From assembly GCF_003173755.1 (NCBI RefSeq), contig NZ_CP029553.1, forward strand, positions 645,001-709,000: a DNA stretch of 64,000 nt, given 5' to 3'. Each line of letters starts with the position of its first letter. The first letter of the stretch is position 1. This document shows, piece by piece, positions 1-8,600 of the stretch. The notes below the pieces were generated by a model. That model was given only the letters and a program-made list of their open reading frames with translations. It made no database searches and had not been told where the DNA came from. Made by a program: the position numbers and the translations under genes. Source of the DNA: Methylobacterium terrae (GTDB taxonomy: Bacteria > Pseudomonadota > Alphaproteobacteria > Rhizobiales > Beijerinckiaceae).

Positions 1-201
1 CTCGAGGTTCAGGGCCATGCCGCGCACGCCCGACTCGAACTCGACCATCTCGCCGGCCTGGACGTTGTCGAGGCCGTAGACGCGGGCGATGCCGTCGCCG
101 ACCGACAGCACCTGACCGACCTCGGTGACCTCGGCCTCCTGGCCGAAGTTCTTGATCTGCTCCTTGAGGATGGCGGAGATCTCGGCGGCACGGATGTCCA
201 T
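1..201 (-). CDS. atpA: F1Fo ATP synthase subunit alpha, N-terminal part (cut by window edge)
   Basis: The first 67 residues of the alpha subunit of the cytoplasmic F1 sector are present, beginning [16 protein letters not shown] and running into the beta-barrel crown region ([16 protein letters not shown]). The rest, including the nucleotide-binding P-loop domain, lies beyond base 1. The ATG at 199-201 is preceded on the minus strand by a purine-rich GGGAAGGTCC stretch. It follows atpH after a 62-bp gap, the usual atpHAGDC order, so the ATP synthase operon is entering the window from this end. Identification is firm despite truncation. Confidence 0.95.
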   Translation of the reverse strand, partial: MDIRAAEISAILKEQIKNFGQEAEVTEVGQVLSVGDGIARVYGLDNVQAGEMVEFESGVRGMALNLE

Positions 202-263
202 CTGGACCTTCCCTCGTTCGTTCTGTCGGGCGTTGTTCTGGGTCGGCGGGTGCGTCGGGGCCC

Positions 264-836
264 TTAGCGGGCGCCCTGCATCGCCAGGCGGATGCTGTTG
301 AGCTTGGTGCGCAAGGAGGCGTCGACCATGCGCGAGCCGAGCTTGACGACGATGCCGCCGATCAGGCTCGGGTCGATGCGCAGGTCGAGGTCGACCTCCG
401 CCTTCGCGACGTCCTTCAGGGACGCCTTGATGTCCTGGAGCACCGCGTCGGAGGGCTTCTCGGCGAGCCGCACCTCGGCGCGCACGATGCCCTTCGATTC
501 GCGCACCAGCTCGCGGTAGGCGCGGATCATGTCCGGCAGGGCGAAGAGGCGGCGGTTGGCGGCCGACAGCCGGATGAAGTTGGCGGCGAGCCCCCCGATG
601 CCGGACTTGGCGAGCACCGCCTCGATCGCCTTGACCTGGTCCTCGGCCGAGAAGGCCGGGCTGCGCACGAGGCGCCGCAGGTCGGCGCTCTCGGTCAGCA
701 GGGCGTCGAACCGGTCGAGCCCCTCGGCCACCGCGTCGACGGCCCGCTCGTCGCGGGCGAGCTCGAACAACGCCGAGGCGTACCGCCCGGCGACGCCCGC
801 CAGGGGAGAACCCGATTCCGATGCGTTCTGAGCCAC
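264..836 (-). CDS. atpH: F1Fo ATP synthase subunit delta
   Basis: This 190-residue protein is the delta (OSCP) subunit that links the F1 head to the peripheral stalk at the cytoplasmic membrane. Recognisable family sequence includes [15 protein letters not shown] near the N-terminus and [20 protein letters not shown] near the C-terminus; family length is about 180. I chose the GTG at 834-836 (VAQNASESG) because the open frame continues upstream without conserved sequence, and an AGAGAG purine stretch lies just 5' of it. It is the first gene of the atp operon visible here, so its promoter should lie in 837-1208. Confidence 0.95.
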   Translation of the reverse strand: MAQNASESGSPLAGVAGRYASALFELARDERAVDAVAEGLDRFDALLTESADLRRLVRSPAFSAEDQVKAIEAVLAKSGIGGLAANFIRLSAANRRLFALPDMIRAYRELVRESKGIVRAEVRLAEKPSDAVLQDIKASLKDVAKAEVDLDLRIDPSLIGGIVVKLGSRMVDASLRTKLNSIRLAMQGAR

Positions 837-1208
837 CAGCGCTCTCTCTTCATGTCCTGGCCCGACGGGTCCGGCCGATCGCGCCGGTCTGGAGTTGAGC
901 GGCGGTGGCGCGCGGCCCGTCGATGATGGGAAAGGCTCCGGCGCGAGAAGACAGCCCCCTCCCCCGGCGCGGCGCCGGCCTAGCATGGGTTTTTAAGGGG
1001 CGCAAGGCGAGCGCGGGCGCGCCAATCGCGAGGCGGGCCCTGAGTTTAATCCGTTCGGGCGGCGTCCGGCGCCACCCCTTCGACGATGGTCGGATCGCGC
1101 CGGATGCGGCCCCCGCCCCCGGCTTCGGGCCGGGCGCGACGAAAGCGCGAAAATTTCGCCGCGGTTTCCGGACGATGTCCGGGCGGTGACGGCAGGGGTG
1201 ACTTCCCG
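837..1208. other. Intergenic region upstream of atpH
   Basis: 372 bp with no credible gene lie between the end of the DsbA-like gene and atpH; both read on the minus strand. This interval must hold the atp operon promoter unless transcription enters from the dsbA-like gene. A short hairpin (CCGGAC-GAT-GTCCGG) sits near 1168-1182, but no U-tract marks a terminator. I cannot assign -35/-10 elements with confidence. Confidence 0.5.
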
Positions 1209-1910
1209 TCAGCTGGCGCAGGCGATCTCGTCGCACTCGGCGACGCTGGAGAGCACCCGGGCGAGGCTCTTGGGCCCCGGATAGCCCAGCAGCGCCGAGG
1301 TGCCGACGACGTAGGAGGGCGTGGCGTGCAGGCCGAGATTGGCGGCGAGCCGCATCTGCGCCGTCAGGGCCTCGCGCACCTCGTCGGAATCCGCCGCCTG
1401 CTCGATCCCCGCCCGGTCGTGGCCGAGCCGCGCCGCGGCCTCCAGCGCCCGGGGCCCGTCGATCCGCCCCGACGTGCCGGGTCCGAGAAGCGCGGCGTAG
1501 AACCTGGCGGTCGCCGCCGAGCCGCCGGCGCGCTGCACGGCGAGCGCCACCTTGGCGGCCTGGGCCGATTGCACCGACAGGATCGGGTTGTTGACGAGGC
1601 CGATGCGCAGGTCCGGATTGGCCTTGACCAGGTCGTCGAGGTCGCGCGCCGCCGCCCGGCACCACGGGCAATTGTAGTCGAAGAATTCGTAGAGCGTGAC
1701 CGAGGCCTCCCGCGGCCCGAGCCAGGTCACGCCGCGCAGGCGCCCGATCTCGGAGGCGAGCTCGCCCGGCAGGCGGGTGTTGGGGATCGGCTGGCCGTTG
1801 TCGCCGGTCACCGCGCGCCACTGGCCGTCCGCTTGCGCCTGGGCCGCGCTGGCGAGGGCGGGGAGTGCCGCCAGGGAGGCGGCGAGAAGGGTGCGGCGGG
1901 AGAGCGACAT
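1209..1910 (-). CDS. DsbA-family thiol:disulfide oxidoreductase, exported
   Basis: This 233-residue thioredoxin-fold protein starts with a cleavable export signal (MSLSRRTLLAASLAALPALA, twin-arginine-like but probably Sec or Tat). The active site is C81-P-W-C84, and the cis-proline loop appears as HATPSYVVG near residue 193. These are hallmarks of periplasmic DsbA/DsbG-type proteins that make or isomerise disulfide bonds. The CPWC pair differs from the CPHC of classic DsbA and is common in Com1-like DsbA relatives. It lies 73 bp downstream of the glutathione peroxidase gene on the same strand. Exact substrate and redox direction cannot be read from sequence. Confidence 0.85.
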   Translation of the reverse strand: MSLSRRTLLAASLAALPALASAAQAQADGQWRAVTGDNGQPIPNTRLPGELASEIGRLRGVTWLGPREASVTLYEFFDYNCPWCRAAARDLDDLVKANPDLRIGLVNNPILSVQSAQAAKVALAVQRAGGSAATARFYAALLGPGTSGRIDGPRALEAAARLGHDRAGIEQAADSDEVREALTAQMRLAANLGLHATPSYVVGTSALLGYPGPKSLARVLSSVAECDEIACAS

Positions 1911-1983
1911 CGGCGGACTTCCAGGGCGACGGGACCTCGTCGTCGCTCAGGTCTAGCTCGGCCATTTTGGCCGGATGATGGCC

Positions 1984-2475
1984 TCACGCCGTCTCCGTCA
2001 GCGCCGTCACCACCGCTTTCTCCAGCCCCTCCGGCGTCACTCGCGGCGCGAAGCGCGCGATCACCCGGCCGTCGCGGCCGACCAGGAACTTGGTGAAGTT
2101 CCACTTGATCGCCCGGGTGCCGAGCAGTCCCGGCTTTTCCTGCTTCAGATGGGAGAACAGCGGCTCGGCCTTGGCTCCGTTCACCTCGACCTTGGCCAGC
2201 AGCGGGAAGGTGACGTCGTATTTCAGCGTGCAGAACCGGGCGATCTCGGCGGCGTCGCCGGGCTCCTGGGCGCCGAACTGGTTGCAGGGGAATCCCAGCA
2301 CCACGAGGCCGGCGTCGCGGTGACGGCGCCACAGCGCCTCAAGCCCGGCATAGTGCGGGGTGAAGCCGCAGGCCGAGGCGGTGTTGACGACGAGCAGCAC
2401 TTTTCCGCGATACTGCGCCAGCGGGTGGGGCGCGCCGTCCGGCGCGGCGGGGACGAAATCGTGGACCGTGCTCAT
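1984..2475 (-). CDS. Glutathione peroxidase (cysteine type)
   Basis: This 163-residue protein has all signature blocks of the glutathione peroxidase family. The peroxidatic residue is C36 in NTASACGFT (cysteine instead of selenocysteine), followed by GFPCNQFG (Q66) and KWNFTKFLV (W125, N126), which complete the catalytic tetrad. It reduces hydroperoxides in the cytoplasm; bacterial Cys-type members often use thioredoxin rather than glutathione, so the electron donor is open. The ATG at 2473-2475 sits 47 bp after the stop of the TonB-dependent receptor, so co-transcription is possible. No signal peptide is seen. Confidence 0.92.
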   Translation of the reverse strand: MSTVHDFVPAAPDGAPHPLAQYRGKVLLVVNTASACGFTPHYAGLEALWRRHRDAGLVVLGFPCNQFGAQEPGDAAEIARFCTLKYDVTFPLLAKVEVNGAKAEPLFSHLKQEKPGLLGTRAIKWNFTKFLVGRDGRVIARFAPRVTPEGLEKAVVTALTETA

Positions 2476-2522
2476 GGCCGCCTTATGCCCGAGCCGGTCC
2501 CGCGCGTCTCCTGCCGGGCGCC

Positions 2523-4676
2523 TCAGAACCGGGCCGCGACCCCGCCCATGATCGTGCGCGGCTGGCCCGGCGTCGCGTAGCGGTTCTGGAACGAGCGGTC
2601 GAAGTAGCGCTCGTCGAACAGGTTGTCGACGTTCAGGTACACCCGCACGTCGGGCGTGATCCGGTAGTACGAGATCAGGTTGGCGAGCGTGTAGGCCGGC
2701 ATCGTGAAGGTCGAGAGGGCCGTCCCGGCGACGCGGGAACCGACGTAGGTCACGCCGCCGCCGAGGCCGAGGCCGCGCAGGGGCCCGCCCTGGAACTCGT
2801 AGACGCTCTGGAGCGCGACGCTGTTCTGCGGGATGTTGGCGAGACGGGTCCCAATCGGGAGCGTGGTATCCCGCGTGATCGCCGCATCGACGAAGGCGTA
2901 GGTGCCGATCACCCGCCAGCCCGGAGCCAGGACGCCCGCCACCGTGAGGTCGAAGCCGCGGCTGCGCGCCACGCCGGTCGCGACCTGGAAGTTCTGGTCG
3001 ACCGGATCGGTGGCGAGCTGGTTGGTGCGCCGGATGTCGAAGAAGGCGGCGGTGGCGTCGAGCCGTCCGTCGAGCAGGCTGAGCTTGACGCCGGTCTCGA
3101 CGCTCTCGGCCTGCTGGAACGGGAAGGCCCGGCCGGAGCGGTCGGCGCCGATGTTCGGCCGGAACGATTGGGCGTAGCTGCCGTAGATCGAGGCGATCTC
3201 GGTCACGTCGTAGACCAGGCCGAAGCGCGGCGTCGCCGCCGTGCCCTGCGGCTTCGTGGTCACGCCGTTGATGTAGGAAATCGAATCGACGGCGATGTCC
3301 TCGACGCGCACGCCCAGGAGGGCGTGGAGCTTCGGCGTGATGTCGATCTGATCCTGGACGTAGCCGGCATGGCTCGTCGTATGCTGCAAGAGGTTGCTGC
3401 TCGGCACCGTGAGGGCGGGGAGCGGCTGGCCGTAGCGCGGCGCGAACAGGTCGAGGACGAAGGGATTGGTGTTGAAGTTCGAGCGGGTGATGTCCTCGCG
3501 GTAGCGCAGGCGGTCGTATTCGAGGCCGAGGAGGAGGGTGTGGCGGAATGCACCGGTCTCGAACTTGCCCGCGAGGTTGATCTGCAGGTCGAGGTCGGAC
3601 CAGGTCAGCTCGCGCCGGTCGAGGGTGCGCCGCAGCAGGCGGCCGTCGCCGAGGGTGCCGACGGTCTGGACCGCCTCGCCGGCGATGGTGCCGGCGAGCC
3701 CCTGCACGCCCGCATTCAGCACCCAGTCCGCGTCGAACCGGTGCTCGACGCGCAATTGGCCGAGCGCGTTGTCGTTGCGGAACGGGGGAAGCCCCGGCTC
3801 GCCGATGTAGCGGCTGCGCGGCACCGCCCGCAGGTCGCCGCGGAACGGCACGATGCCGCGATCGAAGACCTGGCCGGCGCTGATGAACTCGCCCTCCAGG
3901 GTCACCGTGGTGTCGGCGTTCGGCTTCCAGGCGACGACGGGCGCGAGGTAGTAGCGGTCGCCGTGCACGAAATCGCGAAAGCTGCCGTTGTCCTCGACCG
4001 CGCCGGTGAGGCGGGCGAGCACCGTGCCGCCCTCGTCGAGGGCGCCGGTTGCGTCGAAGGTGCTGCGCTTGGTGTTGTAGCTGCCGATCTGCGTCCCGAC
4101 CGCGAGGGAGCGCTCGGGCGTCGGCTGCTTCGTCACGATGTTGAAGGTGCCGCCCGGGTCGCCGCGCCCGTACAGGAAGGCCGAGGGGCCCTTCAGCACC
4201 TCGATCCGCTCGATCGACACGATGTCGGGCGAGTTCGGATAGCCGCGGTTGATCGGGAAGCCGTTGCGGTAATACTCGCCGGTGGCGAAGCCCCGGATGG
4301 TGAACTCGGTGAGGCCGAGGCCCGCGAAGTTGTTCGAGCGACCCACGCCCGCGAGGTCGAGGGCGGTGTCGATCCGCGTCGCCGCCGCGTCGTCGAGGAC
4401 CTGCCGCGGCACCGGCACGATCGCCTGCGGCACCTCGCGCAGGGGCGTGTCGGTGCGGGTCGCGCTCACGGTGTTGCGGGCGAGATAGCCCTCCGTCTTC
4501 GGCGGGTTGCCGCCATTCCCGGCGACCGAGATCTCGTCGAGCTGGATCTCCGGGGAGACGTCGGCGGCGGCTTGCGCCGATGCGACCTGCGGCTTCAGGC
4601 CGACGCCCGGAAGCGCACAAGTCATCGACAGGGCGGTCGCAACGGCGGCGGCGCCCCGAAAGGTTTTCACGGTCAC
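2523..4676 (-). CDS. TonB-dependent siderophore receptor
   Basis: This outer-membrane receptor of about 717 residues has a signal peptide (to about residue 35), a TonB-box-like LDEISVAG, a plug domain (about 70-180, with IRGFATGEYYRNG and IERIEVLKGPSAFLYGRGDPGG) and a long beta-barrel ending in a C-terminal phenylalanine. Length and the plug pattern match the FhuA/FpvA-like ferric-siderophore class; the ligand cannot be named. The start is a GTG at 4674-4676 with a weak ribosome site; a second in-frame GTG follows at codon 3. The upstream 180 bp contain an AT-rich stretch (about 4740-4815) suited to a promoter. No FecI/FecR pair is adjacent, so iron control by RirA/Irr/Fur is likely but unproven. 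Confidence 0.9.
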   Translation of the reverse strand: MTVKTFRGAAAVATALSMTCALPGVGLKPQVASAQAAADVSPEIQLDEISVAGNGGNPPKTEGYLARNTVSATRTDTPLREVPQAIVPVPRQVLDDAAATRIDTALDLAGVGRSNNFAGLGLTEFTIRGFATGEYYRNGFPINRGYPNSPDIVSIERIEVLKGPSAFLYGRGDPGGTFNIVTKQPTPERSLAVGTQIGSYNTKRSTFDATGALDEGGTVLARLTGAVEDNGSFRDFVHGDRYYLAPVVAWKPNADTTVTLEGEFISAGQVFDRGIVPFRGDLRAVPRSRYIGEPGLPPFRNDNALGQLRVEHRFDADWVLNAGVQGLAGTIAGEAVQTVGTLGDGRLLRRTLDRRELTWSDLDLQINLAGKFETGAFRHTLLLGLEYDRLRYREDITRSNFNTNPFVLDLFAPRYGQPLPALTVPSSNLLQHTTSHAGYVQDQIDITPKLHALLGVRVEDIAVDSISYINGVTTKPQGTAATPRFGLVYDVTEIASIYGSYAQSFRPNIGADRSGRAFPFQQAESVETGVKLSLLDGRLDATAAFFDIRRTNQLATDPVDQNFQVATGVARSRGFDLTVAGVLAPGWRVIGTYAFVDAAITRDTTLPIGTRLANIPQNSVALQSVYEFQGGPLRGLGLGGGVTYVGSRVAGTALSTFTMPAYTLANLISYYRITPDVRVYLNVDNLFDERYFDRSFQNRYATPGQPRTIMGGVAARF

Positions 4677-4856
4677 GATCGAGGATCTACACTAACGGCT
4701 ACGCTTGGCCTCGCCCTACGGCAACGGACACCGAGCGTCAACATGCAGACACGACGGAACTCAAGCAGCCATCGCGAAGAAACAACTCTTCATTTGAATA
4801 AATACAAACAAATCCGGCGACCGCGGCGCGGCCACTGGTGAGGGCGGGACGACCGC

Positions 4857-6056
4857 TCAGGCCAGTGCCCGCTCCGCCGCGTCCGCCAGCACCCGCAGGC
4901 CGAGCACCAGGTCCTCCTCCTTCGTGTCCTCGGCCCAGTGATGGCTGATGCCGCCGATCGAGGGCACGAACAGCATCGCGGCGGGCATCATCTTGGCGAC
5001 GTTCTGGGCGTCGTGGCCCGCACCCGAGGGCATCGCCTGCCAGCCGCCCGGGCACAGGGCCTCGGCGGCGGCCGAGAGGGCGCCCATCAGGCCGGGATCG
5101 CACAGGGCCGGGGTATTGCGGGACATCTCCTCGAGGGTCGCGGTGCAGCGCTCGCGCCGGTTGCTCTCGCGGATCAGCGCCCGCAGGGTCGCCTCCATCC
5201 GCTCCAGCACCGGCACCGCGACGTCGCGGACCTGGAACAGGATCTCGGCCCGGCCCGGGATGATGCTCGGCGCGCCGGGATCGAGCGTGATGCGCCCGGT
5301 GGTCCAGGTGCTGCGCTCGCCGCAGACGCGCGGGAAGGCCTCGTCGATGGCGGCGAGCAGGCGCACCGCGGTGAGGCCCGCGTCGCGGCGCTCCGCCATG
5401 GTGGTGCCGCCGGCATGGTCCTGCGCGCCCGCGATCACGATCCGCCACTGCCAGATCGCCACGATGCCGGTGACGATGCCGAGGCGCTGACCCGCCGCTT
5501 CGAGCCGCGTGCCCTGCTCGATATGCATCTCGAGGAAGCCGCGGTAGCGCCCCTCCTCCAGCCGCATCCGCTCCAGGCCGGCGAGGCCGGCCTGCGCCAG
5601 CGCCTCGCGCAGGAGGGTGCCGTCGGTGCGGTTGCGGCTGGCATCGATCTCGGCCTCGCCGACCTCGCCGATGGCGGAGCGGCTGCCGAGGAAGCCGATG
5701 TCGAAGTGCCCCTCCTCGTCCGCGAAGGCGGCGACGTCGACCGGCAGCCCTCCCCGTGCGAGCGCGATCCCGGCCACCACGCCGAGCGCCCCGTCGAGCC
5801 AGCCGGCCTCGTTCTGGCTCTCGATGTGACTGCCGACGAGGAGGTGCGGCCCCGGTCCCGGATGACGGCCGAGGACGTTGCCGACCCCGTCGATCGCGGG
5901 CGCGAGCCCGCATGCCTCCAGGCGCCGCATCAGCCAGCGCCGGGATTCCATGTCCTGGGGCGAGTAGGTCGGGCGGTGCACGCCGGTGCGGAAGCGGCCG
6001 ATCGCGCGCAGTTCGTGCAGGTCGCGCAGGAAGGCGTCGGTGTCGATCTCGGGCAT
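4857..6056 (-). CDS. Zn-dependent M20-family amidohydrolase (N-carbamoyl-amino-acid hydrolase/allantoate amidohydrolase type)
   Basis: This 399-residue cytoplasmic enzyme belongs to the hydantoinase/carbamoylase branch of peptidase family M20. Metal and catalytic motifs are visible: GSHIESQNEAGWLDG (H77, D88), FADEEGHFD (E114/E115), EMHIEQG, the dimer-interface GAQDHAGGTTM and the final GGISHHWAED histidine. Such enzymes hydrolyse N-carbamoyl amino acids, allantoate or ureidoglycolate. The GSHIES form, in place of GSHxDT, is seen in a less studied subgroup, so I do not assign a substrate. It precedes the TonB receptor by 180 bp on the same strand, with no obvious functional link. Confidence 0.88.
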   Translation of the reverse strand: MPEIDTDAFLRDLHELRAIGRFRTGVHRPTYSPQDMESRRWLMRRLEACGLAPAIDGVGNVLGRHPGPGPHLLVGSHIESQNEAGWLDGALGVVAGIALARGGLPVDVAAFADEEGHFDIGFLGSRSAIGEVGEAEIDASRNRTDGTLLREALAQAGLAGLERMRLEEGRYRGFLEMHIEQGTRLEAAGQRLGIVTGIVAIWQWRIVIAGAQDHAGGTTMAERRDAGLTAVRLLAAIDEAFPRVCGERSTWTTGRITLDPGAPSIIPGRAEILFQVRDVAVPVLERMEATLRALIRESNRRERCTATLEEMSRNTPALCDPGLMGALSAAAEALCPGGWQAMPSGAGHDAQNVAKMMPAAMLFVPSIGGISHHWAEDTKEEDLVLGLRVLADAAERALA

Positions 6057-6185
6057 GGGTCCGGGCTTATCGGCTCAAGAGCTAACAAATCGGCCGCAGC
6101 GCCGTTCGGGGGCCTGCGGTCCGGATCTCGGCAGCACGAAACGGACCAGTGAGGAGGATCGCCTTAGTCTTCAGCCGATCGCGGC

Positions 6186-6213
6186 AAAAAGAAGGCCCGC
6201 CGAGGCGGACCTT
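6186..6213 (-). terminator. Rho-independent terminator (minus strand)
   Basis: On the minus strand, AAGGTCCGCC pairs with GGCGGGCCTT around a very short loop and is followed by CTTTTTG. This is a classic intrinsic terminator (one G-U pair). It would stop transcripts coming from the DUF2171 gene region, about 250 bp upstream on that strand. Confidence 0.65.
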
Positions 6214-6282
6214 GGTCTGAGTGCACGCCCGGGAACCACGCGGCAGCGGACCGGGTTTGTCCTGTGCAGGGCGGTGGCGATG

Positions 6283-6358
6283 CCGCTGCGCTGCTCGCGC
6301 CCTCCTCGGGCGTTTCCTCCCTAGACTCGGGCCGCCTTCTTCAGGGCGGCCCTTTTTT
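6283..6358 (+). ncRNA. mmgR: Alpha-r8/MmgR-like small RNA (suhB motif family)
   Basis: The segment has a short 5' hairpin (CGCCC-TCCTC-GGGCG, 6298-6312), an unpaired TTTCCTCCCT at 6313-6322, and a strong intrinsic terminator (GGGCCGCC/GGCGGCCC, 6329-6352, then T6). A single-stranded UUUCCUCCCU core between a small hairpin and a terminator is, from memory, the hallmark of the alphaproteobacterial alpha-r8 family that includes Sinorhizobium MmgR, a trans-acting sRNA affecting polyhydroxybutyrate storage. The 5' end is estimated from the family length of about 77 nt. The gene stands alone between minus-strand genes. The anti-Shine-Dalgarno-like core suggests translational repression of mRNAs, probably with Hfq. 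Confidence 0.72.
6329..6358 (+). terminator. Intrinsic terminator of the alpha-r8-like sRNA
   Basis: A perfect 8-bp GC stem (GGGCCGCC with GGCGGCCC) with an 8-nt loop is followed by six thymines at 6353-6358. Confidence 0.85.
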
Positions 6359-6461
6359 CGTCCAGGATCGTTAACCTAACTCAAATTCGAGCTTCCGGTT
6401 GCATCATCCGTTGGCAGCCCGCCCTCCGCCGAAAGGCGCGCCGGTCAGGCAGAGCGGCCCG

Positions 6462-6695
6462 TCAGGCCGTCGCCCACTCGTCCTTGGCCTCGGCTGTGGT
6501 GCGGTTGAGGCGCACCTGCCCGCCCTCGACGCTGGCGATGGAATCGATGTGGATGAAGTGGTGGTGGCCGCCGGCCTCCGGGTCGGTCCGGGTCAGCTTG
6601 ATCCGCTGGCCGTCGAGGTGATCGATGGTGCCGACATGGCCGCCGTCGGAGCCGACGACCGGCATGTGCTCCTTGATCTGGCTCGTATCGATCAT
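6462..6695 (-). CDS. DUF2171 domain-containing protein
   Basis: This 77-residue small soluble protein (MIDTSQIKEHMPVVGSDG...) matches the DUF2171 pattern: an IKEHMPVVGSDGxHVGTVDH-like first half and an HHFIHIDSI-type second half, a PRC-barrel-like fold of unknown function. Such proteins are common and often stress-associated in Methylobacterium and rhizobia (family knowledge). The ATG at 6693-6695 follows an AGGAGCGCGC ribosome site. It lies 105 bp downstream of the aldehyde dehydrogenase gene on the same strand, separated by a hairpin. Confidence 0.85.
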   Translation of the reverse strand: MIDTSQIKEHMPVVGSDGGHVGTIDHLDGQRIKLTRTDPEAGGHHHFIHIDSIASVEGGQVRLNRTTAEAKDEWATA

Positions 6696-6760
6696 CGCGC
6701 GCTCCTTCTGGTGCGGCGACCAACGAGGATACGGGGGGCGGGTTCCGAGCCTCGCGAGTC

Positions 6761-6791
6761 GCCCCCGGGAGGCTTGCGGCTTCCCGGGGGC
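6761..6791. terminator. GC-rich hairpin between aldehyde dehydrogenase and DUF2171 genes
   Basis: A perfect 10-bp stem (GCCCCCGGGA with TCCCGGGGGC) with an 11-nt loop lies just after the aldehyde dehydrogenase stop codon. There is no U-tract, so it may be a transcription pause or mRNA 3'-end structure and not a true intrinsic terminator. Confidence 0.45.
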
Positions 6792-6800
6792 GAGGTGGAA

Positions 6801-8384
6801 TCAGGCGCCCGGCGCCACGGCCTTTCCGTCCTCGCGCCGCCACAGCTTGAGCGGGTTGCTGTCCTTCAGGGCGGCCGGCAGCAGGGAATCGGGCAGGTCC
6901 TGGTAGCTCACCGGGCGCAGGAAGCGGTGAATCGCCAGGCTGCCGACCGAGGTGGTGCGCCCGTCCGAGGTCGCCGGATAGGGCCCGCCATGCACCATGG
7001 CGTGGCCGACCTCGACGCCGGTGCCGAAGCCGTTGACCAGGATGCGCCCGACCCGGCGCTCCAGCACCGGCATCAGCGCCCGGGCGGCCTCGTGGTCGGC
7101 CTCGTCGAGGTGGAGCGCCGCGGTCAGCTGGCCTTCGAGCCGCTCCAGCACCGCACGGACCGTCGCGAGGTCGGGGCAGCGCACCACCAGCGAGGCGGCG
7201 CCGAACACCTCCTCGGCGAGGGTGTGGTCGGCGAGGAAGGCCTCAGCGGTGGTGGAGAACAGGGCCGCCTGGCCCTGGTGGGTGCCGCCGGCGAGGCCCC
7301 GCGCCAGGGTGGTCACGGCCGGGTTGGCCTCCAGCGCCGCGACGCCCGCGCAGTAGGCCTTGTGGATGCCGGGCGTCAGCATCGTGGCGGCCTGGGTCTC
7401 CTTCAGGGCGGCGGAGGCCGCCTCGACGAAGCCGTCGAGGCCCGCGCCCTCGACCGCCAGGATCAGGCCGGGATTGGTGCAGAACTGGCCCGAGCCGAGG
7501 GTGAGCGAGCCGACGAAGGCGCGGCCGATGTCGCGGCCGCGGGCCTCGAGCGCCGCCGGCAGCAGGACGACCGGGTTGATGCTGCTCATCTCGGCGTAGA
7601 CCGGGACCGGGACGGTGCGCGCCGCGGCGGCCTGCATCAGGGCGACGCCGCCGCGGCGCGAGCCGGTGAAGCCCACCGCCGCGATGCGCGGATCGGCCAC
7701 CAGCGCCTGGCCGACCGAGATGCCGGCATCCAGCAGCAGCGAGAACACGCCCTCGGGCAGGCCGCACTGCTTCACGGCTTGCTGCACCGCGCGGCCGACC
7801 AGCTCCGAGGTGCCGGGATGGGCCGGATGGGCCTTGGCCACCACCGGGCAGCCGGCGGCGAGCGCGGACGCCGTGTCGCCGCCGGCGACCGAGAAGGCGA
7901 GCGGGAAGTTCGAGGCGCCGAACACCGCGACCGGGCCGACGGCGATCTGGCGCAGGCGCAGGTCGGGGCGCGGCAGCGGCTTGCGCTCGGGTTGCGCCGG
8001 GTCGATCCGGGCCTCCAGGAAGCCGCCGTCGCGCACGACCCCGGCGAACATCTTGAGCTGGCCGATCGTGCGGCCGCGCTCGCCCTCGAGGCGGGCCCGG
8101 GGCAGGCCGCTCTCGGCCATGCAGCGCACGATCAGCTCGTCGCCGATCGCCGCGATGGCGTCGGCCACCGCCTCCAGGAAGCGGGCGCGGTCCTCGAGCG
8201 GGGTCTCGCGGTAGGTGTCGAAGGCCTCGGCGGCGAGGGCGCAGGCGCGCTCCACGTCGGCCGGCGTCGCCGAGGCGAAGGCCGGCTCCAGGCTGTTGCC
8301 GGTCGCGGCCTCGACGGCGCGGAAGCTCTCGCCCTCACTTCTGCGGGCGGCGGCGCCGATCAGGTTCTCTCCGGTGATGGGCAT
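6801..8384 (-). CDS. NADP-dependent aldehyde dehydrogenase, alpha-ketoglutarate semialdehyde (2,5-dioxovalerate) type
   Basis: This 527-residue ALDH-superfamily enzyme has its general base as E265 in the variant motif YAEMSSINP and its catalytic cysteine as C302 in [10 protein letters not shown]. The EMSSINP variant and the length of about 525 residues fit the branch that oxidises 2,5-dioxopentanoate to 2-oxoglutarate in pentose, uronate and hydroxyproline breakdown. I chose the ATG at 8382-8384 because the open frame further upstream only overlaps larC antisense. The gene is divergent from larC across 216 bp, so the two may share control. Sugar-dehydratase partners are not in the window, so the pathway is inferred from family only. 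Confidence 0.85.
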   Translation of the reverse strand: MPITGENLIGAAARRSEGESFRAVEAATGNSLEPAFASATPADVERACALAAEAFDTYRETPLEDRARFLEAVADAIAAIGDELIVRCMAESGLPRARLEGERGRTIGQLKMFAGVVRDGGFLEARIDPAQPERKPLPRPDLRLRQIAVGPVAVFGASNFPLAFSVAGGDTASALAAGCPVVAKAHPAHPGTSELVGRAVQQAVKQCGLPEGVFSLLLDAGISVGQALVADPRIAAVGFTGSRRGGVALMQAAAARTVPVPVYAEMSSINPVVLLPAALEARGRDIGRAFVGSLTLGSGQFCTNPGLILAVEGAGLDGFVEAASAALKETQAATMLTPGIHKAYCAGVAALEANPAVTTLARGLAGGTHQGQAALFSTTAEAFLADHTLAEEVFGAASLVVRCPDLATVRAVLERLEGQLTAALHLDEADHEAARALMPVLERRVGRILVNGFGTGVEVGHAMVHGGPYPATSDGRTTSVGSLAIHRFLRPVSYQDLPDSLLPAALKDSNPLKLWRREDGKAVAPGA

Positions 8385-8600
8385 GGGTCGCGTCCTCTCC
8401 TGCGTGGCGATGTTGAGCGGGCTTATGCCCCGGCGGGCCCCAGGGGATCCACCGGGGCGCGGAGAAAAATCCGCGCCTGCCCGACTGCGACGGTCTGTCC
8501 CGAGGCGCGGGCGCTTGCCGCGGGACCCGAGGAAGCGATGTGCCGTTGGACCGGCGCGAGGTCCGCCACCGGCGAGTCGTACGCGATCACGAAGGACCCG

